Below are positions 35,040 through 44,707 of a stretch of 64,000 nt of DNA, in pieces. The notes beneath the pieces are model-generated. The model was not told the origin of the DNA and did not search any database. It saw only the letters and a list, made by a program, of their open reading frames with translations. The DNA lies in NCBI RefSeq assembly GCF_963422545.1, contig NZ_OY730238.1, positions 1 to 64,000 of the forward strand, in the 5' to 3' direction. Source of the stretch: an uncultured Flavobacterium sp. (GTDB taxonomy: Bacteria > Bacteroidota > Bacteroidia > Flavobacteriales > Flavobacteriaceae). The number at the start of each line of letters is the position of its first letter. The first letter of the stretch is position 1. Both the position numbers and the translations under genes were made by a program.

Positions 35040-38000
35040 ATGGTAGTTAGCTATAGTTTGTTCAATTCATTGATTTCAGGAATTGCTATTTTTAGTAATT
35101 TCCTGAAATCAATTATTACAAACTGGTATGTTTTCAACTCTGATATCATTTTCTACAACAATCCTAAACTCATTCTTTTAGGATTATCTCTACTTGCTTT
35201 TCTCGCATTATTGATTTATCAGTTTTTTAGAATAAAAGCCCGAATTGGTACTTTTATTGAAAAAAAGAAAGAAACCGAAGCAGCTGGCAAAGAATATCAA
35301 TTGTATATTTTGTTCTTTGGTATTGCGGTTATTGTAATCGAAATCATAAATGAAATCTTCAAAATAAGACCCAAAAGTTTACTAATCGTCAATGTTTCAA
35401 TTGGTTTCTTTGTACTCCTTGTTTATTTAATAACAGACAAAGTCAAATGGCTTAGAGATAAAATTCAGCAAATATTTATAGGCTGCTTCTTTATTTACAT
35501 TTCTTATGTTTGCTTTAATATTGTCCGTCTTTCAAACGATGTTGTCCCGATTATTGTTTTTTTAATCTCCTTTTTCTTCTCTTACAACATTCTGAAACCC
35601 ATAAAAGTATACTGGTTTTTTGTTGGCCTCGTCTTTACTTTTCTACTCTTAACAGTTGCTTTTCATTTAATACCGATAAAATCTTCTGTATTATTAATCA
35701 ATTTTTGCATCCTGATATTCATTATCAATCAGGTAAAATATGCTGTTTTATTAAACAATCGGGATAATTTTAGATTTGCAAACGAAATTGTTCATAAGGG
35801 AAATTCATTGACTATTGCTACAAATCAAAGAGGAGCCATATTATTTTGCAGTGAAACAGTAAACTCAATTTTAGGTTATTTACCAGACGAAGTGATGGGT
35901 TTTGATTTCTGGAGACTTACAAAAGATGAAGGGTTTATCGAAAACAATTTCCCGGTAAATTATGAAGAAAATAAACTTTATATTCGAAAATTAAAGAGTA
36001 AAAATGGAGAGTTTAAATACATTCAATGGAAAGATAAAAAATTCTCTGACGACTTAATTATCAGTATTGGTCAGGATGTTACAGAGCAAATCAATGTTCA
36101 GGATCAATACAAAAATCTAATCCAAACCGCCACTGATATTATTTTTGAAATTGATGCTGCCGGCCATTTTACTTTTATAAATGAGTTTGGATTCTCAATT
36201 TTAGGTTATTCTGAAAATGAAATCATATCAAAACATTATTCTAATTTCATTCACGAACATTACATTAGAGGCGCCGTAGACTTCTATGAAAATCTGGTAA
36301 TCAACGAAAATAATTTCCCAACAATAGAAATTCCGGTTTTAAAGAAAAACGGATTAGAAGTATGGATTTCGCAAAAAATTATTGTTCGCAAAAATGATCT
36401 GGGCGAAACAATTGGTTTTGCAGGTATCGCAAGAGATATTACAGAAATAAAAAACATCGAAAACGAGAAAAAAAGACGTCTCAAAAAAATTGAAGCTTAC
36501 AACAATTCGACAAAAAAACTCTCAACAACCGATTTTAGCAAATACAATGATTTAAACACTGTTATCGATTTTATTGTAAAAGAAGCTGCGACAGTAAGCA
36601 AAACAAACAGAGTCAGTTTCTGGAAATATTATAAAGATTTAATTCGTTGCAAAAACATATTTAGTGTTGACAATCAAAACCTAAACGACAAAAATATTCT
36701 AGATAAAGAATCATATCCTATATATTTTGAAACGCTAAAAAACAAAGCAATTATTAATGCTCCGGATGTTTTTAATAAGTTAGAAACTTCTGAATTCCAG
36801 AAACTCTATTTCACTAAAAATCAGATCAAATCAATGCTTGATGTGCCCATATTTTTAAACGGGCAATTGGCAGGTGTTGTTTGTTTTGAAAGTACACAGG
36901 AACAACGGGAATGGGACAACGAAGACATTAATTATGCCCGAACGATTTCTGATGTAATTTCGCTGGCTATTTCGTCGCAAATGCGTTTAGAAGCCGAGCG
37001 AAAATTAGAATTTAAAAGTCAATTGCTTTATGCACTTTCTCTTTGTACAGAGAAATTTCTGTTGAGCAAAACTACTCAGGAAATGTTTCAGGAAACCTAT
37101 GATTTAATTGGAAAAGCAGCCAAAGTAGACCATATGTATTACTACGAAAGAGACTTTACAACTAATACTGCCAGTCAAAAATACAAATGGTCCAGAAAAG
37201 GAGTCACGCATCAAATCACCAAGTTAAGGCTGCATACAGAAGATAATTTAAAAGAAATCTATGACGCTGCCAAAAACAAAAAAATACTTAATACGCTTAC
37301 GCGAAAGCTTGATGACACCTTTTTTAAACAATTATTAATTGAAAATGAAATCAAATCAATTTTAATTTTACCTATTTATGTTAACGATATTTTTACCGGA
37401 TTTATAGGTTTTGATGATTGTACCAATGAAAGAAAATGGTCAGAAGAAGAAATTTATATTTTTCAGGTGCTTGCCAATAACATTTCATCTGCCTTAGAAC
37501 GAAATCGAAATCAAAATAAAATTCTCGAAAGTGAAGAGAAGTTCAAATTAATCGCCAATAATATTCCGGGAACCGTTTATTTATCAAAATTTGATGCTTT
37601 TTCGACCAAAATATTCCTGAGTGACGAAATTTTAAACTTAACCGGTTATTCAAAATCAGAATTTATTGAGAATAATTTATCTTTTTTATCCCTTATTCAT
37701 CCGGATTATAAAGAGGAAGTAATCAACAGTCAGATCGATAATTTACAAGGAGGAAAACCACTGCATAACATATATCAGATTCAGCGAAAAACCGGAGAAT
37801 ACATCTGGGTAGAAGAATTTGGCGATGTAATCAAAAAAGAAGGTGAAATTGAATTTATAGGTGGAATCTATTTTGACATCACAAACAAAAAAGAAACCGA
37901 AGATGCCATAAAAGCCAAACAACTGGCAGAAGCTGCAAATAAATCTAAATCAGATTTCCTGGCTAATATGTCACATGAAATCAGAACACCTTTAAATGGT

Positions 38001-39089
38001 ATTATTGGTTTTACGCATTTATTGATGAAAACAGACCTTGAAGAAATTCAGGAAAAATATATGACCACAATTAATCAATCAGCGCATTCTTTGCTGGAGA
38101 TTATCAATGATATTCTTGACTTTTCTAAAATTGAAGCCGGAAAACTGGAACTGTTCATAGATTTGTACGACATTAAAAAAGTACTAGGTCAGGTTTTTGA
38201 TCTGATTGTTTACGAATCAAATCAAAAAAATCTTCAATTAGAACTAAATGTAGATCCTGATGTTCCTAAATACATTTGGACTGATATTGTCAGAATCAAG
38301 CAAATCCTGATCAATTTACTTTCAAATGCAGTAAAATTCACAAATGAAGGTTCTATAAAACTAAATGTTTCGGTTTTAGAAAAATACAAAAGCAATAATT
38401 GCGTAATTCGATTCTCGGTAACTGATACGGGAATTGGAATTTTAGAAAAAAATCAAAAGAAAATTTTTAAGGCTTTTTCGCAAGAAGATAGTTCTACAAC
38501 GAGAAAATTTGGAGGAACCGGTCTGGGATTAACCATTTCGAACCAATTATTGGCTCTTATGGAAAGCAGGTTACAACTGGAAAGCAAAATAGATGTTGGA
38601 AGCAATTTCTATTTTGATCTTAATCTAAAAACCAGCAATCAAAGCATTAATGAAAAGTATAATAGCAAACTAAAAAATATAAATTCAGAATCAGATTGCA
38701 TCAACGAATTAAACGGTAAAAATTTAACCTTTTTAATCGTAGAAGATAACAAAGTCAATATGATGCTGTTAAAAACTATAGTTAAAAACCTGTATAATAA
38801 TGCCTTTATTTACGAATGCGAAAACGGATATGAAGCTGTGCAGCAATTTGAAAGCATCAACCCAACTCTGGTTTTTATGGACATTCAAATGCCAATAATG
38901 AATGGTTACGAAACCACAAAAGCAATCAGAAATACCGTTATTGGTCGTGATATACCCATAATTGCAGTAACTGCCGGCGCTGAAAAAGAGGAACGAAATA
39001 AATGTATCTCAGCCGGAATGAACGATTATATTTCGAAACCAATTATGAAAGGAACCGTAGAAGAAGCTTTGACAAAATGGTTAAAATAA
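35040..39089 (+). CDS. hybrid sensor histidine kinase with PAS, GAF and receiver domains
   Basis: The 1349-residue protein senses a signal and passes phosphate from His to Asp. In order: an N-terminal membrane region with about seven segments (residues about 44-235); PAS about 250-350; PAS with PAC about 355-480; GAF about 495-660; GAF about 670-825; PAS about 835-955; HisKA with the phospho-His979 in NMSHEIRTPLNGI; HATPase about 1070-1210 (NAVKFT, TGIGI, GGTGLGL); and a receiver domain from about 1230 with phospho-Asp1281 in VFMDIQMPIMNG. There is no separate response regulator or DNA-binding output next to it. Confidence 0.95.
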   Translation: MVVSYSLFNSLISGIAIFSNFLKSIITNWYVFNSDIIFYNNPKLILLGLSLLAFLALLIYQFFRIKARIGTFIEKKKETEAAGKEYQLYILFFGIAVIVIEIINEIFKIRPKSLLIVNVSIGFFVLLVYLITDKVKWLRDKIQQIFIGCFFIYISYVCFNIVRLSNDVVPIIVFLISFFFSYNILKPIKVYWFFVGLVFTFLLLTVAFHLIPIKSSVLLINFCILIFIINQVKYAVLLNNRDNFRFANEIVHKGNSLTIATNQRGAILFCSETVNSILGYLPDEVMGFDFWRLTKDEGFIENNFPVNYEENKLYIRKLKSKNGEFKYIQWKDKKFSDDLIISIGQDVTEQINVQDQYKNLIQTATDIIFEIDAAGHFTFINEFGFSILGYSENEIISKHYSNFIHEHYIRGAVDFYENLVINENNFPTIEIPVLKKNGLEVWISQKIIVRKNDLGETIGFAGIARDITEIKNIENEKKRRLKKIEAYNNSTKKLSTTDFSKYNDLNTVIDFIVKEAATVSKTNRVSFWKYYKDLIRCKNIFSVDNQNLNDKNILDKESYPIYFETLKNKAIINAPDVFNKLETSEFQKLYFTKNQIKSMLDVPIFLNGQLAGVVCFESTQEQREWDNEDINYARTISDVISLAISSQMRLEAERKLEFKSQLLYALSLCTEKFLLSKTTQEMFQETYDLIGKAAKVDHMYYYERDFTTNTASQKYKWSRKGVTHQITKLRLHTEDNLKEIYDAAKNKKILNTLTRKLDDTFFKQLLIENEIKSILILPIYVNDIFTGFIGFDDCTNERKWSEEEIYIFQVLANNISSALERNRNQNKILESEEKFKLIANNIPGTVYLSKFDAFSTKIFLSDEILNLTGYSKSEFIENNLSFLSLIHPDYKEEVINSQIDNLQGGKPLHNIYQIQRKTGEYIWVEEFGDVIKKEGEIEFIGGIYFDITNKKETEDAIKAKQLAEAANKSKSDFLANMSHEIRTPLNGIIGFTHLLMKTDLEEIQEKYMTTINQSAHSLLEIINDILDFSKIEAGKLELFIDLYDIKKVLGQVFDLIVYESNQKNLQLELNVDPDVPKYIWTDIVRIKQILINLLSNAVKFTNEGSIKLNVSVLEKYKSNNCVIRFSVTDTGIGILEKNQKKIFKAFSQEDSSTTRKFGGTGLGLTISNQLLALMESRLQLESKIDVGSNFYFDLNLKTSNQSINEKYNSKLKNINSESDCINELNGKNLTFLIVEDNKVNMMLLKTIVKNLYNNAFIYECENGYEAVQQFESINPTLVFMDIQMPIMNGYETTKAIRNTVIGRDIPIIAVTAGAEKEERNKCISAGMNDYISKPIMKGTVEEALTKWLK

Positions 39090-39185
39090 ATTGAAACTAA
39101 ATGAGTTTGACTAGTCTGTAATTCCAAAAAAAAATATAAATTCGTAAAGGTTTACCCCACAATAAATTTTAATACAGTTATAATT

Positions 39186-40037
39186 ATGAAATGGATAGGC
39201 AGAAGACAAAGTGATAATGTCGAAGACAGAAGATCAATCTCTGGCGGAAAAGTAGCCGTTGGCGGCGGTATCATTGGATTAATAATTTTATTACTAAATG
39301 TTTTTGGCGGTGAAACCGGACAAACTGTAGGATCTGTTTTAGAACAAATGCAAGGCGGGCAACAAACGCAAACTGAAGCAGCGGCTCCGCTAAGCAAAGA
39401 AGATGAAGAAATGGGGCAATTTGTCAAAGTTATTCTAGCCGATAACGAAGACATTTGGGGTAAAATATTTACCGAAAACGGTATGACGTACAAGAATCCG
39501 AAATTAGTGCTTTTTAGAGGCTCTGTTAATACTGCTTGTGGTGGTGCATCATCTGCATCCGGGCCATTTTATTGTCCGGGAGATCAAAAGGTATATATGG
39601 ATTTGGGCTTCTTTGAGGAACTAAAAACTAAATTTGGTGCCAAAGGTGGTGACTTTGCAATTGCTTATGTTATTGCGCACGAAATTGGTCATCATATACA
39701 AACCCTTTTAGGAACCTCAGCCAAAATGCGTCAGGCACAAGAAGGAAAAAGTGAAGCCGAAGCCAATAAACTTTCGGTAGCATTAGAACTACAAGCCGAT
39801 TTTTATGCCGGAGTATGGTCACACTATAATGAGAAGAATTTAGATGTTGGTGATATTGATGAAGCTTTAAGCGCTGCAAACGCCGTTGGTGATGATGCTA
39901 TTCAAAGTAAAATGCAAGGTCATGTTGTTCCGGATTCCTTTACACACGGAACATCAGAACAAAGAGTGTACTGGTTTAAAAAAGGTTTCAAAACCGGAGA
40001 TATTAAACAAGGAGATACTTTTGCAGAAATTAGATAA
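39186..40037 (+). CDS. YpfJ-family zinc metallopeptidase, membrane-anchored
   Basis: The 283-residue protein begins with a charged stretch and one membrane segment (residues about 23-40), followed by a Gln-rich linker. The domain has the zinc motif HEIGH (His165, Glu166, His169) in VIAHEIGHHIQ, with the third ligand likely the Glu in LELQADFYAGVW. It fits the putative neutral zinc metallopeptidase family YpfJ. Catalytic side probably periplasmic. A terminator follows at 40067. Confidence 0.92.
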   Translation: MKWIGRRQSDNVEDRRSISGGKVAVGGGIIGLIILLLNVFGGETGQTVGSVLEQMQGGQQTQTEAAAPLSKEDEEMGQFVKVILADNEDIWGKIFTENGMTYKNPKLVLFRGSVNTACGGASSASGPFYCPGDQKVYMDLGFFEELKTKFGAKGGDFAIAYVIAHEIGHHIQTLLGTSAKMRQAQEGKSEAEANKLSVALELQADFYAGVWSHYNEKNLDVGDIDEALSAANAVGDDAIQSKMQGHVVPDSFTHGTSEQRVYWFKKGFKTGDIKQGDTFAEIR

Positions 40038-40066
40038 TACTTAAACCAAACTATAATAACCAAATG

Positions 40067-40096
40067 AGCATGACTTAATTGTCGTGCTTTTTTTTT
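40067..40096 (+). terminator. intrinsic terminator after the YpfJ-family gene
   Basis: An 8-bp stem (AGCATGAC at 40067-40074 with 40081-40088) encloses a 6-base loop and is followed by T residues. Confidence 0.85.
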
Positions 40097-40100
40097 ATTT

Positions 40101-40357
40101 TTTTGAACCATATAAGTTATATAAGTTCATTTTAGATTAAGCCTCAATGTTAATAAGCTTAAAAAAGGGAAAACTCAGAATCCTAATTTCAACTATAGCC
40201 CACGGTTTCAACCGTGGGATGCGTATCGTAATATACATTGTGTCTCAGCGGTTGAAACCGCTGGCTATGTCGCTCTAATATGATCTATAAATTGATTTTG
40301 ATTGAAACTAATATAAAAACATCTAAAATGAACTTATATAACTTATATGGTTCAAAA
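40101..40357. repeat. inverted repeat with 36-bp perfect arms (AACCATATAAG family, copy 1)
   Basis: Arms at 40101-40136 and 40322-40357 are exact reverse complements. The 185-base core contains two smaller hairpins: CCCACGGTTTC-type (near 40199-40218) and AGCGGTTGAAACCGCT (near 40247-40262). Copies 2 and 3 are at 46224-46354 and 48462-48570. Confidence 0.85.
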
Positions 40358-40371
40358 AAAATTATACGCAC

Positions 40372-40401
40372 AAAAAAAGCCTTGAATTTCTTCAAGGCTT
40401 T
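40372..40401 (-). terminator. intrinsic terminator of tRNA-His (GAAA tetraloop)
   Basis: Read on the minus strand, an 11-bp stem (AAAGCCTTGAA with its complement) closes a GAAA loop and is followed by T residues. It lies 10 bp past the tRNA. Confidence 0.85.
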
Positions 40402-40410
40402 AAATTTCTG

Positions 40411-40485
40411 GGTGGCTGACCGGGTTCGAACCGGCGACCCTCGGCACCACAAACCAATACTCTAACCAGCTGAGCTACAACCACC
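40411..40485 (-). tRNA. tRNA-His (anticodon GTG)
   Basis: Read on the minus strand this folds as a cloverleaf: acceptor GTGGTTG/CAGCCAC with the extra G at -1 facing C73, both marks of tRNA-His; D arm with AGCTGGTTA; anticodon loop TTGTGGT with GTG at 40450-40448; and T arm with GTTCGAAC. CCA is not encoded. Confidence 0.96.
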
Positions 40486-40572
40486 ATTTTTTCTTTGCGA
40501 GTGCAAATATATAACAAAGGTTTACTTCTACAAAGGAAAAAACGAAAAATTTTCATCAAAAAATGAAAAAAA

Positions 40573-41289
40573 TTACATCAAATCATCTAAACTATTGACT
40601 GCCAAACATCTTTCAACAGTAAAACCTTCAGCAAAATCTTTACCAACTAACCTTCCTAAGTCCTGCGCACGATAATTTAAACTTTCAAAGAAGTTTTTAC
40701 TAGTAATTGGCGTAGCAGGTTCTTTCGAATTCGGATCATAAAATTGTGTTTTGTATGCCGAAATAGCTTCAACTTTCTTTTTTTCGAAACCTGTAATATC
40801 AACTACAAAGTCCGGTTTAATGTTTTTCCACTGAATATAGTGATAAACTAATTTTGGTCTCCATGCTTCCTGATTCTCTCCATCAATCGAAGTTTCGATT
40901 TTTATCAATCCAGATAAAAAGCAAGCATCAGAAACTAATTTACTTCCTTTTCCGTGGTCGATATGACGATCGTCAATTGCGTTACACAATACAACCTCAG
41001 GTTTGTATTTACGAATCATCTTAATAACCTCTAATTGATGCTTTTCGTCATTTACAAAAAATCCGTCACGCAATCCCAGATTCTCACGAACCAAAACACC
41101 TAATATCTTTGCTGCATCTTTCGCTTCTGCATCTCTGGTTTCAGCAGTTCCACGCGTACCTAATTCGCCACGCGTTAAATCTACAATTCCAACTTTTTTA
41201 CCAAGAGACACTTCTTTTAAGATTGTTCCCGCACAACCCAATTCTACATCATCCGGATGTGCACCAAAGGCTAATATATCTAATTTCAT
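40573..41289 (-). CDS. bshB1: bacillithiol biosynthesis deacetylase BshB1
   Basis: BshB1 removes the acetyl group from GlcNAc-malate in bacillithiol synthesis, the low-molecular-weight thiol used in this phylum in place of glutathione. The 238-residue protein has the metal motif GAHPDDVELG (His11, Asp13, Asp14), the TRGELGTRGTAETRDAEA region that defines this subfamily, and DDRHIDHGKGSKLV. Cytoplasmic. It is 138 bp downstream of menF in the same direction, separated by a repeat. Confidence 0.92.
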   Translation of the reverse strand: MKLDILAFGAHPDDVELGCAGTILKEVSLGKKVGIVDLTRGELGTRGTAETRDAEAKDAAKILGVLVRENLGLRDGFFVNDEKHQLEVIKMIRKYKPEVVLCNAIDDRHIDHGKGSKLVSDACFLSGLIKIETSIDGENQEAWRPKLVYHYIQWKNIKPDFVVDITGFEKKKVEAISAYKTQFYDPNSKEPATPITSKNFFESLNYRAQDLGRLVGKDFAEGFTVERCLAVNSLDDLM

Positions 41290-41304
41290 TTCTTTTTTGT
41301 TTTT

Positions 41305-41425
41305 GTTTCAAGTTTACTTTGTTTCAAGTTTCAGGTTGCAAACTGTGACTGAAAACCATGTACTTTTTTGTTTCAAGTCTTCAGTCTCAGTTTGCATTGA
41401 TTACTGAGACTGAAAACTGAGACTT
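41305..41425. repeat. TTTCAAG units and CAGTCTCAGT hairpin
   Basis: In the gap between bshB1 and menF, TTTCAAG-type units (41308-41336) are followed by CAGTCTCAGT (41382-41391) facing ACTGAGACTG (41403-41412). It belongs to the same simple-repeat families as 13038-13134 and 21301-21325. Confidence 0.65.
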
Positions 41426-41427
41426 TT

Positions 41428-42492
41428 TTACTTCCTCAATACTCTTTTCATTGTCATTGATTTGTTGACGCTTTCCTCCCATTCTTTTTCGGGAATACTT
41501 TCTTTTGTAATGCCACAACCCATGTACAAAATTGCTTTATTATCCTGAATTTGCATGCTGCGTAAATTTACAAATAAATCAGAACTAACTGTATTATTGG
41601 CAAAACTGCTATTTAATTCACCCAAGAAACCCGTATAAAAGGTTCGGTCATAATTTTCGTTCTCAATGATAAAAGCTTTTGCTTTCTTCTTTGGCAAGCC
41701 ACAAACTGCCGGCGTTGGATGCAAAGTATCGATAACTTCTTCCAGAGTCGAATTCTCATTTAAAACTCCCGAAATATCCGTTTTAATATGCCAGATAGAT
41801 CCCGCTTTTATGCTGTAAGGCTCTGTAATAACTACAGACGAAGCCACTTCACGCAATCTTTTTACGATAAAATCAGTAACATATTGTTGTTCGTCTTTCT
41901 CTTTTTGCTGCCAGGAAATTTCGGTTTCCAAAGTCGCTTTCTGCGTTCCTGCTAGAGCTGTAGTTTCAAAAACATTCCCGTTAGCCTTCAATAATTGCTC
42001 GGGGGTTGCTCCCATCCAAAGTCCAATTTTAGGATGAAAAAAACAATAGGAAAAAGTCGTAGGATATAAATGAATCAAACGCTGGAAAATGGTGCTAAAA
42101 TCAAAATTAACTAAGTCTATTTTTTCGCTTCTCGATAAAACCACTTTTTTGAATTCGTCGTTTTTAATCGCTTCAATACCTTTTGAAACCAAATTTTCAT
42201 ATTGATTTTTGGCTTCCAAATCAAAACTTGCGTCTTCAATTTCATTAAAATCAAAATCGACTTTAGTTTGTTCAGCACTAATAATTTTCGATTCCTCTTC
42301 CGGAATTAAAATCAGCTGTTTTTCATCAAAAGAAGCAAAAACAAAGCCTTTCTCACTATAATCTGAAACTGTATACAAAGTATCATTTTGCTGTAAAAGC
42401 GCAAAAATACTTGACGAATTAGGTTTAGAATAAAGTACAAAAGGTAAATTTTGCTCCTGATGTTTTCTTATTGTAGAAAAAAAGTCATTCAT
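41428..42492 (-). CDS. menF: isochorismate synthase-type chorismate-binding enzyme
   Basis: The enzyme turns chorismate to isochorismate, the first dedicated step to menaquinone. The 354-residue protein has the chorismate-binding core: MGATPEQLLKA, TALAGTQ, HPTPAVCGLPKKKA and YTGFLGEL. An upstream thioesterase supports a menaquinone role rather than a siderophore one. A P-loop NTPase gene stands between them: 33 bp separate its stop from this start. Confidence 0.9.
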   Translation of the reverse strand: MNDFFSTIRKHQEQNLPFVLYSKPNSSSIFALLQQNDTLYTVSDYSEKGFVFASFDEKQLILIPEEESKIISAEQTKVDFDFNEIEDASFDLEAKNQYENLVSKGIEAIKNDEFKKVVLSRSEKIDLVNFDFSTIFQRLIHLYPTTFSYCFFHPKIGLWMGATPEQLLKANGNVFETTALAGTQKATLETEISWQQKEKDEQQYVTDFIVKRLREVASSVVITEPYSIKAGSIWHIKTDISGVLNENSTLEEVIDTLHPTPAVCGLPKKKAKAFIIENENYDRTFYTGFLGELNSSFANNTVSSDLFVNLRSMQIQDNKAILYMGCGITKESIPEKEWEESVNKSMTMKRVLRK

Positions 42493-42525
42493 GTTTAGAA
42501 TTTGATAACAGATTTTTATTTGAGA

Positions 42526-44019
42526 TTATTTTAAAAATGCTCTCTTTTTACATAGAACAAAAGTATCAAACAAAATCCTGTAAGGATTTAGTTCAACGAC
42601 TTGTGCAAATTGACCTCTTGTGGATTTTATAAAAATTGGTGAATAATTATGGCTAAAACCGCGTCGAGCTAATTTAAAATGAAGATCACAATCATACTCT
42701 TTTAAAAAATATCTTTTTTCAGTTTCATCATTTCCAGTAGTCATTTTTTCTGGTAACAAAAATGGCAAACAAAATGTTATAAGATTATTTATATCCCACT
42801 CCTCACTCTTCATATAGTTATTATGATTAACTTTAAAAGCATCTCTATCAAACAACTCACAAAGACTTTTGATTTTTAAAAGTAATATATCAAAAGAACC
42901 ATAAAAATTTTTAAGTAAATAAAACAAAACAATTATAGGGGAATTTTTGGATACATTATCATTTGCACCAAAATAAAACTCTGGCACAATTACTATAGGA
43001 TGAGTTAACAACATTCTTAGATTTAACAATCTTGCATCTATAAGAGTCTGAATAATTGCTTTGGTACTATCATAAAATACTTCATTCTTTTCAAAATTAT
43101 AATTACTTAAATTTGAAACAAACTTCAACTTTTTCAACAACTCACCTATTTTATTTTTTACATACCAGCGATTATCAAAATCAAAAGGAGAAATCGAATA
43201 AAACTTATCAATATAACCCGAAAAATCAACATCAAAACCGTATCTATGATGAAATATTTTTCGAATATTTTCTATATCGCAAACAAAAATAACTTTATCA
43301 AAACCAAACTTATTATTCCCATCAACTTGGTTATAATGTGCACTAAAAATATTAAAAAGCCTAAATATATGTTCCGGATCTAATCGATCCAAGTCATCTA
43401 TAATTAATACTGACTTTTTATTCTTCTCTTTTTTTATTCTTACAATAAGATCAAAAATTAATTCTGAAACAGCATCCATTTCATAAGTATTACCTTTTCT
43501 CTGCTCTATTGATTCTAAAAATTTCTTAATATCATTTTCTTCATCAATCTTAACCTCATCACTAAATTCTTTGAAATCTCCAACAGTCTTCTCTAAAGCT
43601 TTAATAAAATCGACAATAGGAGTGCCTATTTTTTCACTAAATCCAAGTATTGCATATAAAAGAGGCATAAACTTTATACGCTCCATAATAAATACTTGAC
43701 TTTTTAATAGTAATGTAAAATCCTCTTTTTTTAATTTGATTTCATCAAAATACTGTCCCATTAATTGAAATAGTAAATCAAATTTTATAAGTTCAAAAAC
43801 ATCTTCGTTTAAAGAAACAGAATAATTTACCGGGAATATCTTTAGATAGAAAAAATCTTGATTTTCATCTTTAGATAATTCATTTAAAAAAGTCGACTTA
43901 CCAGTACCAAAAGGACCAGAAAAAAGTATTCTTTTATTATTCTCGATTTCTAAATGACTTTTAAAATCACTCAGAATCACGGATGTTTCAATTTTGATTG
44001 CTTTCTCAAGTTCTTCCAT
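42526..44019 (-). CDS. KAP-family P-loop NTPase
   Basis: The 497-residue protein has a Walker A loop SGPFGTGKST (Lys41) and a Walker B VLIIDDLDRLDPEHIF (residues about 205-219), the extended form found in the KAP family of NTPases. A hydrophobic stretch at residues about 113-140 sits between them, as in many KAP proteins. Bacterial KAP NTPases include PifA of the F plasmid, which blocks phage T7, so a defence role is plausible but not shown. It sits between a thioesterase (4 bp) and menF (33 bp) and looks AT-richer than its neighbours, as if it were inserted. Confidence 0.85.
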   Translation of the reverse strand: MEELEKAIKIETSVILSDFKSHLEIENNKRILFSGPFGTGKSTFLNELSKDENQDFFYLKIFPVNYSVSLNEDVFELIKFDLLFQLMGQYFDEIKLKKEDFTLLLKSQVFIMERIKFMPLLYAILGFSEKIGTPIVDFIKALEKTVGDFKEFSDEVKIDEENDIKKFLESIEQRKGNTYEMDAVSELIFDLIVRIKKEKNKKSVLIIDDLDRLDPEHIFRLFNIFSAHYNQVDGNNKFGFDKVIFVCDIENIRKIFHHRYGFDVDFSGYIDKFYSISPFDFDNRWYVKNKIGELLKKLKFVSNLSNYNFEKNEVFYDSTKAIIQTLIDARLLNLRMLLTHPIVIVPEFYFGANDNVSKNSPIIVLFYLLKNFYGSFDILLLKIKSLCELFDRDAFKVNHNNYMKSEEWDINNLITFCLPFLLPEKMTTGNDETEKRYFLKEYDCDLHFKLARRGFSHNYSPIFIKSTRGQFAQVVELNPYRILFDTFVLCKKRAFLK

Positions 44020-44023
44020 TCAA

Positions 44024-44452
44024 TTAAGCTTTCTTTTTATCTAAAACCATATTGGTCAATTTACAAAGCGAAATCAGGTTTCCGGCTTCATCAGTAATTT
44101 TAATTTCCCAAAGATGAATACTTCTTCCTTTATGAATGATTCGTGCAGTTCCGAAAACAAAACCCTCACGAATACTTTTTAAGTGATTTGCCGAAATTTC
44201 GATTCCTCTAACTTCTTGTTCTTTAGGATTGATAAAAAAGAATGAAGCTGCACTTCCCACACTTTCAGCCAAAGCTACCGAAGCGCCTCCATGCAATAAT
44301 CCCAAGGGTTGATGAACGCTTGGATTTACAGGCATTTTTGCAGTTAAAAAATCTTCGCCTGCATCTATATATTCAATTTTTAGCGTTTCCATCAAAGTGT
44401 TTTTAGAAAACTGATTACAACGCTCTAAGATTTGTTCTTTTGTATAATTCAT
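44024..44452 (-). CDS. hotdog-fold thioesterase (PaaI/MenI-like)
   Basis: The 142-residue protein has the hotdog helix GLLHGGASVALAESVGSAAS, in which Glu serves as the catalytic base, and the strand HLKSIREGFVFGTARIIH. In menaquinone synthesis such enzymes cleave 1,4-dihydroxy-2-naphthoyl-CoA. Being upstream of menF in the same direction supports that role here, with the NTPase gene lodged in between. Confidence 0.88.
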   Translation of the reverse strand: MNYTKEQILERCNQFSKNTLMETLKIEYIDAGEDFLTAKMPVNPSVHQPLGLLHGGASVALAESVGSAASFFFINPKEQEVRGIEISANHLKSIREGFVFGTARIIHKGRSIHLWEIKITDEAGNLISLCKLTNMVLDKKKA

Positions 44453-44608
44453 TTAAAATAGGCTTTAAAATCGTAAAATTAAAGAAAAGATGAGATACAA
44501 ATTAGAAAATACATTTCTATTATTAAAATTCATTTACGAACATGTAAGTTTTTTGCTATTTTTACAAAAACAATCAATATCAATCTTTGGCTGAAATATT
44601 ATTTTCTT

Positions 44609-44691
44609 GCCACAGATTTCACAGATTAACAAAGATTAAATTTTTATACACAAAGAGTGGAAAAATCTTTTTAATCCTTTTAATCTGTGGC
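44609..44691. repeat. GCCACAGATT-type inverted repeat
   Basis: Outer arms GCCACAGATT (44609-44618) and AATCTGTGGC (44682-44691) are perfect. The core has AAAGATTAAA and TTTTAATCC segments. It ends 16 bp before the start of the lipoprotein gene at 44708. Confidence 0.75.
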
Positions 44692-44707
44692 AAAAAACTT
44701 TATTCAG

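Larger units (their letters stand above)
40038..40410. other. 373-bp intergenic region: terminators and repeats, no gene
   Basis: This gap separates the YpfJ gene from tRNA-His. It contains the YpfJ terminator, a 36-bp inverted-repeat element and the tRNA terminator. A short open frame at 40280-40465 overlaps both the repeat and the tRNA and is not a gene. Confidence 0.75.

Noticed and set aside
40280..40465. 61-codon frame on the plus strand
   Set aside because: It overlaps the inverted-repeat element, the tRNA terminator and the tRNA-His gene itself.
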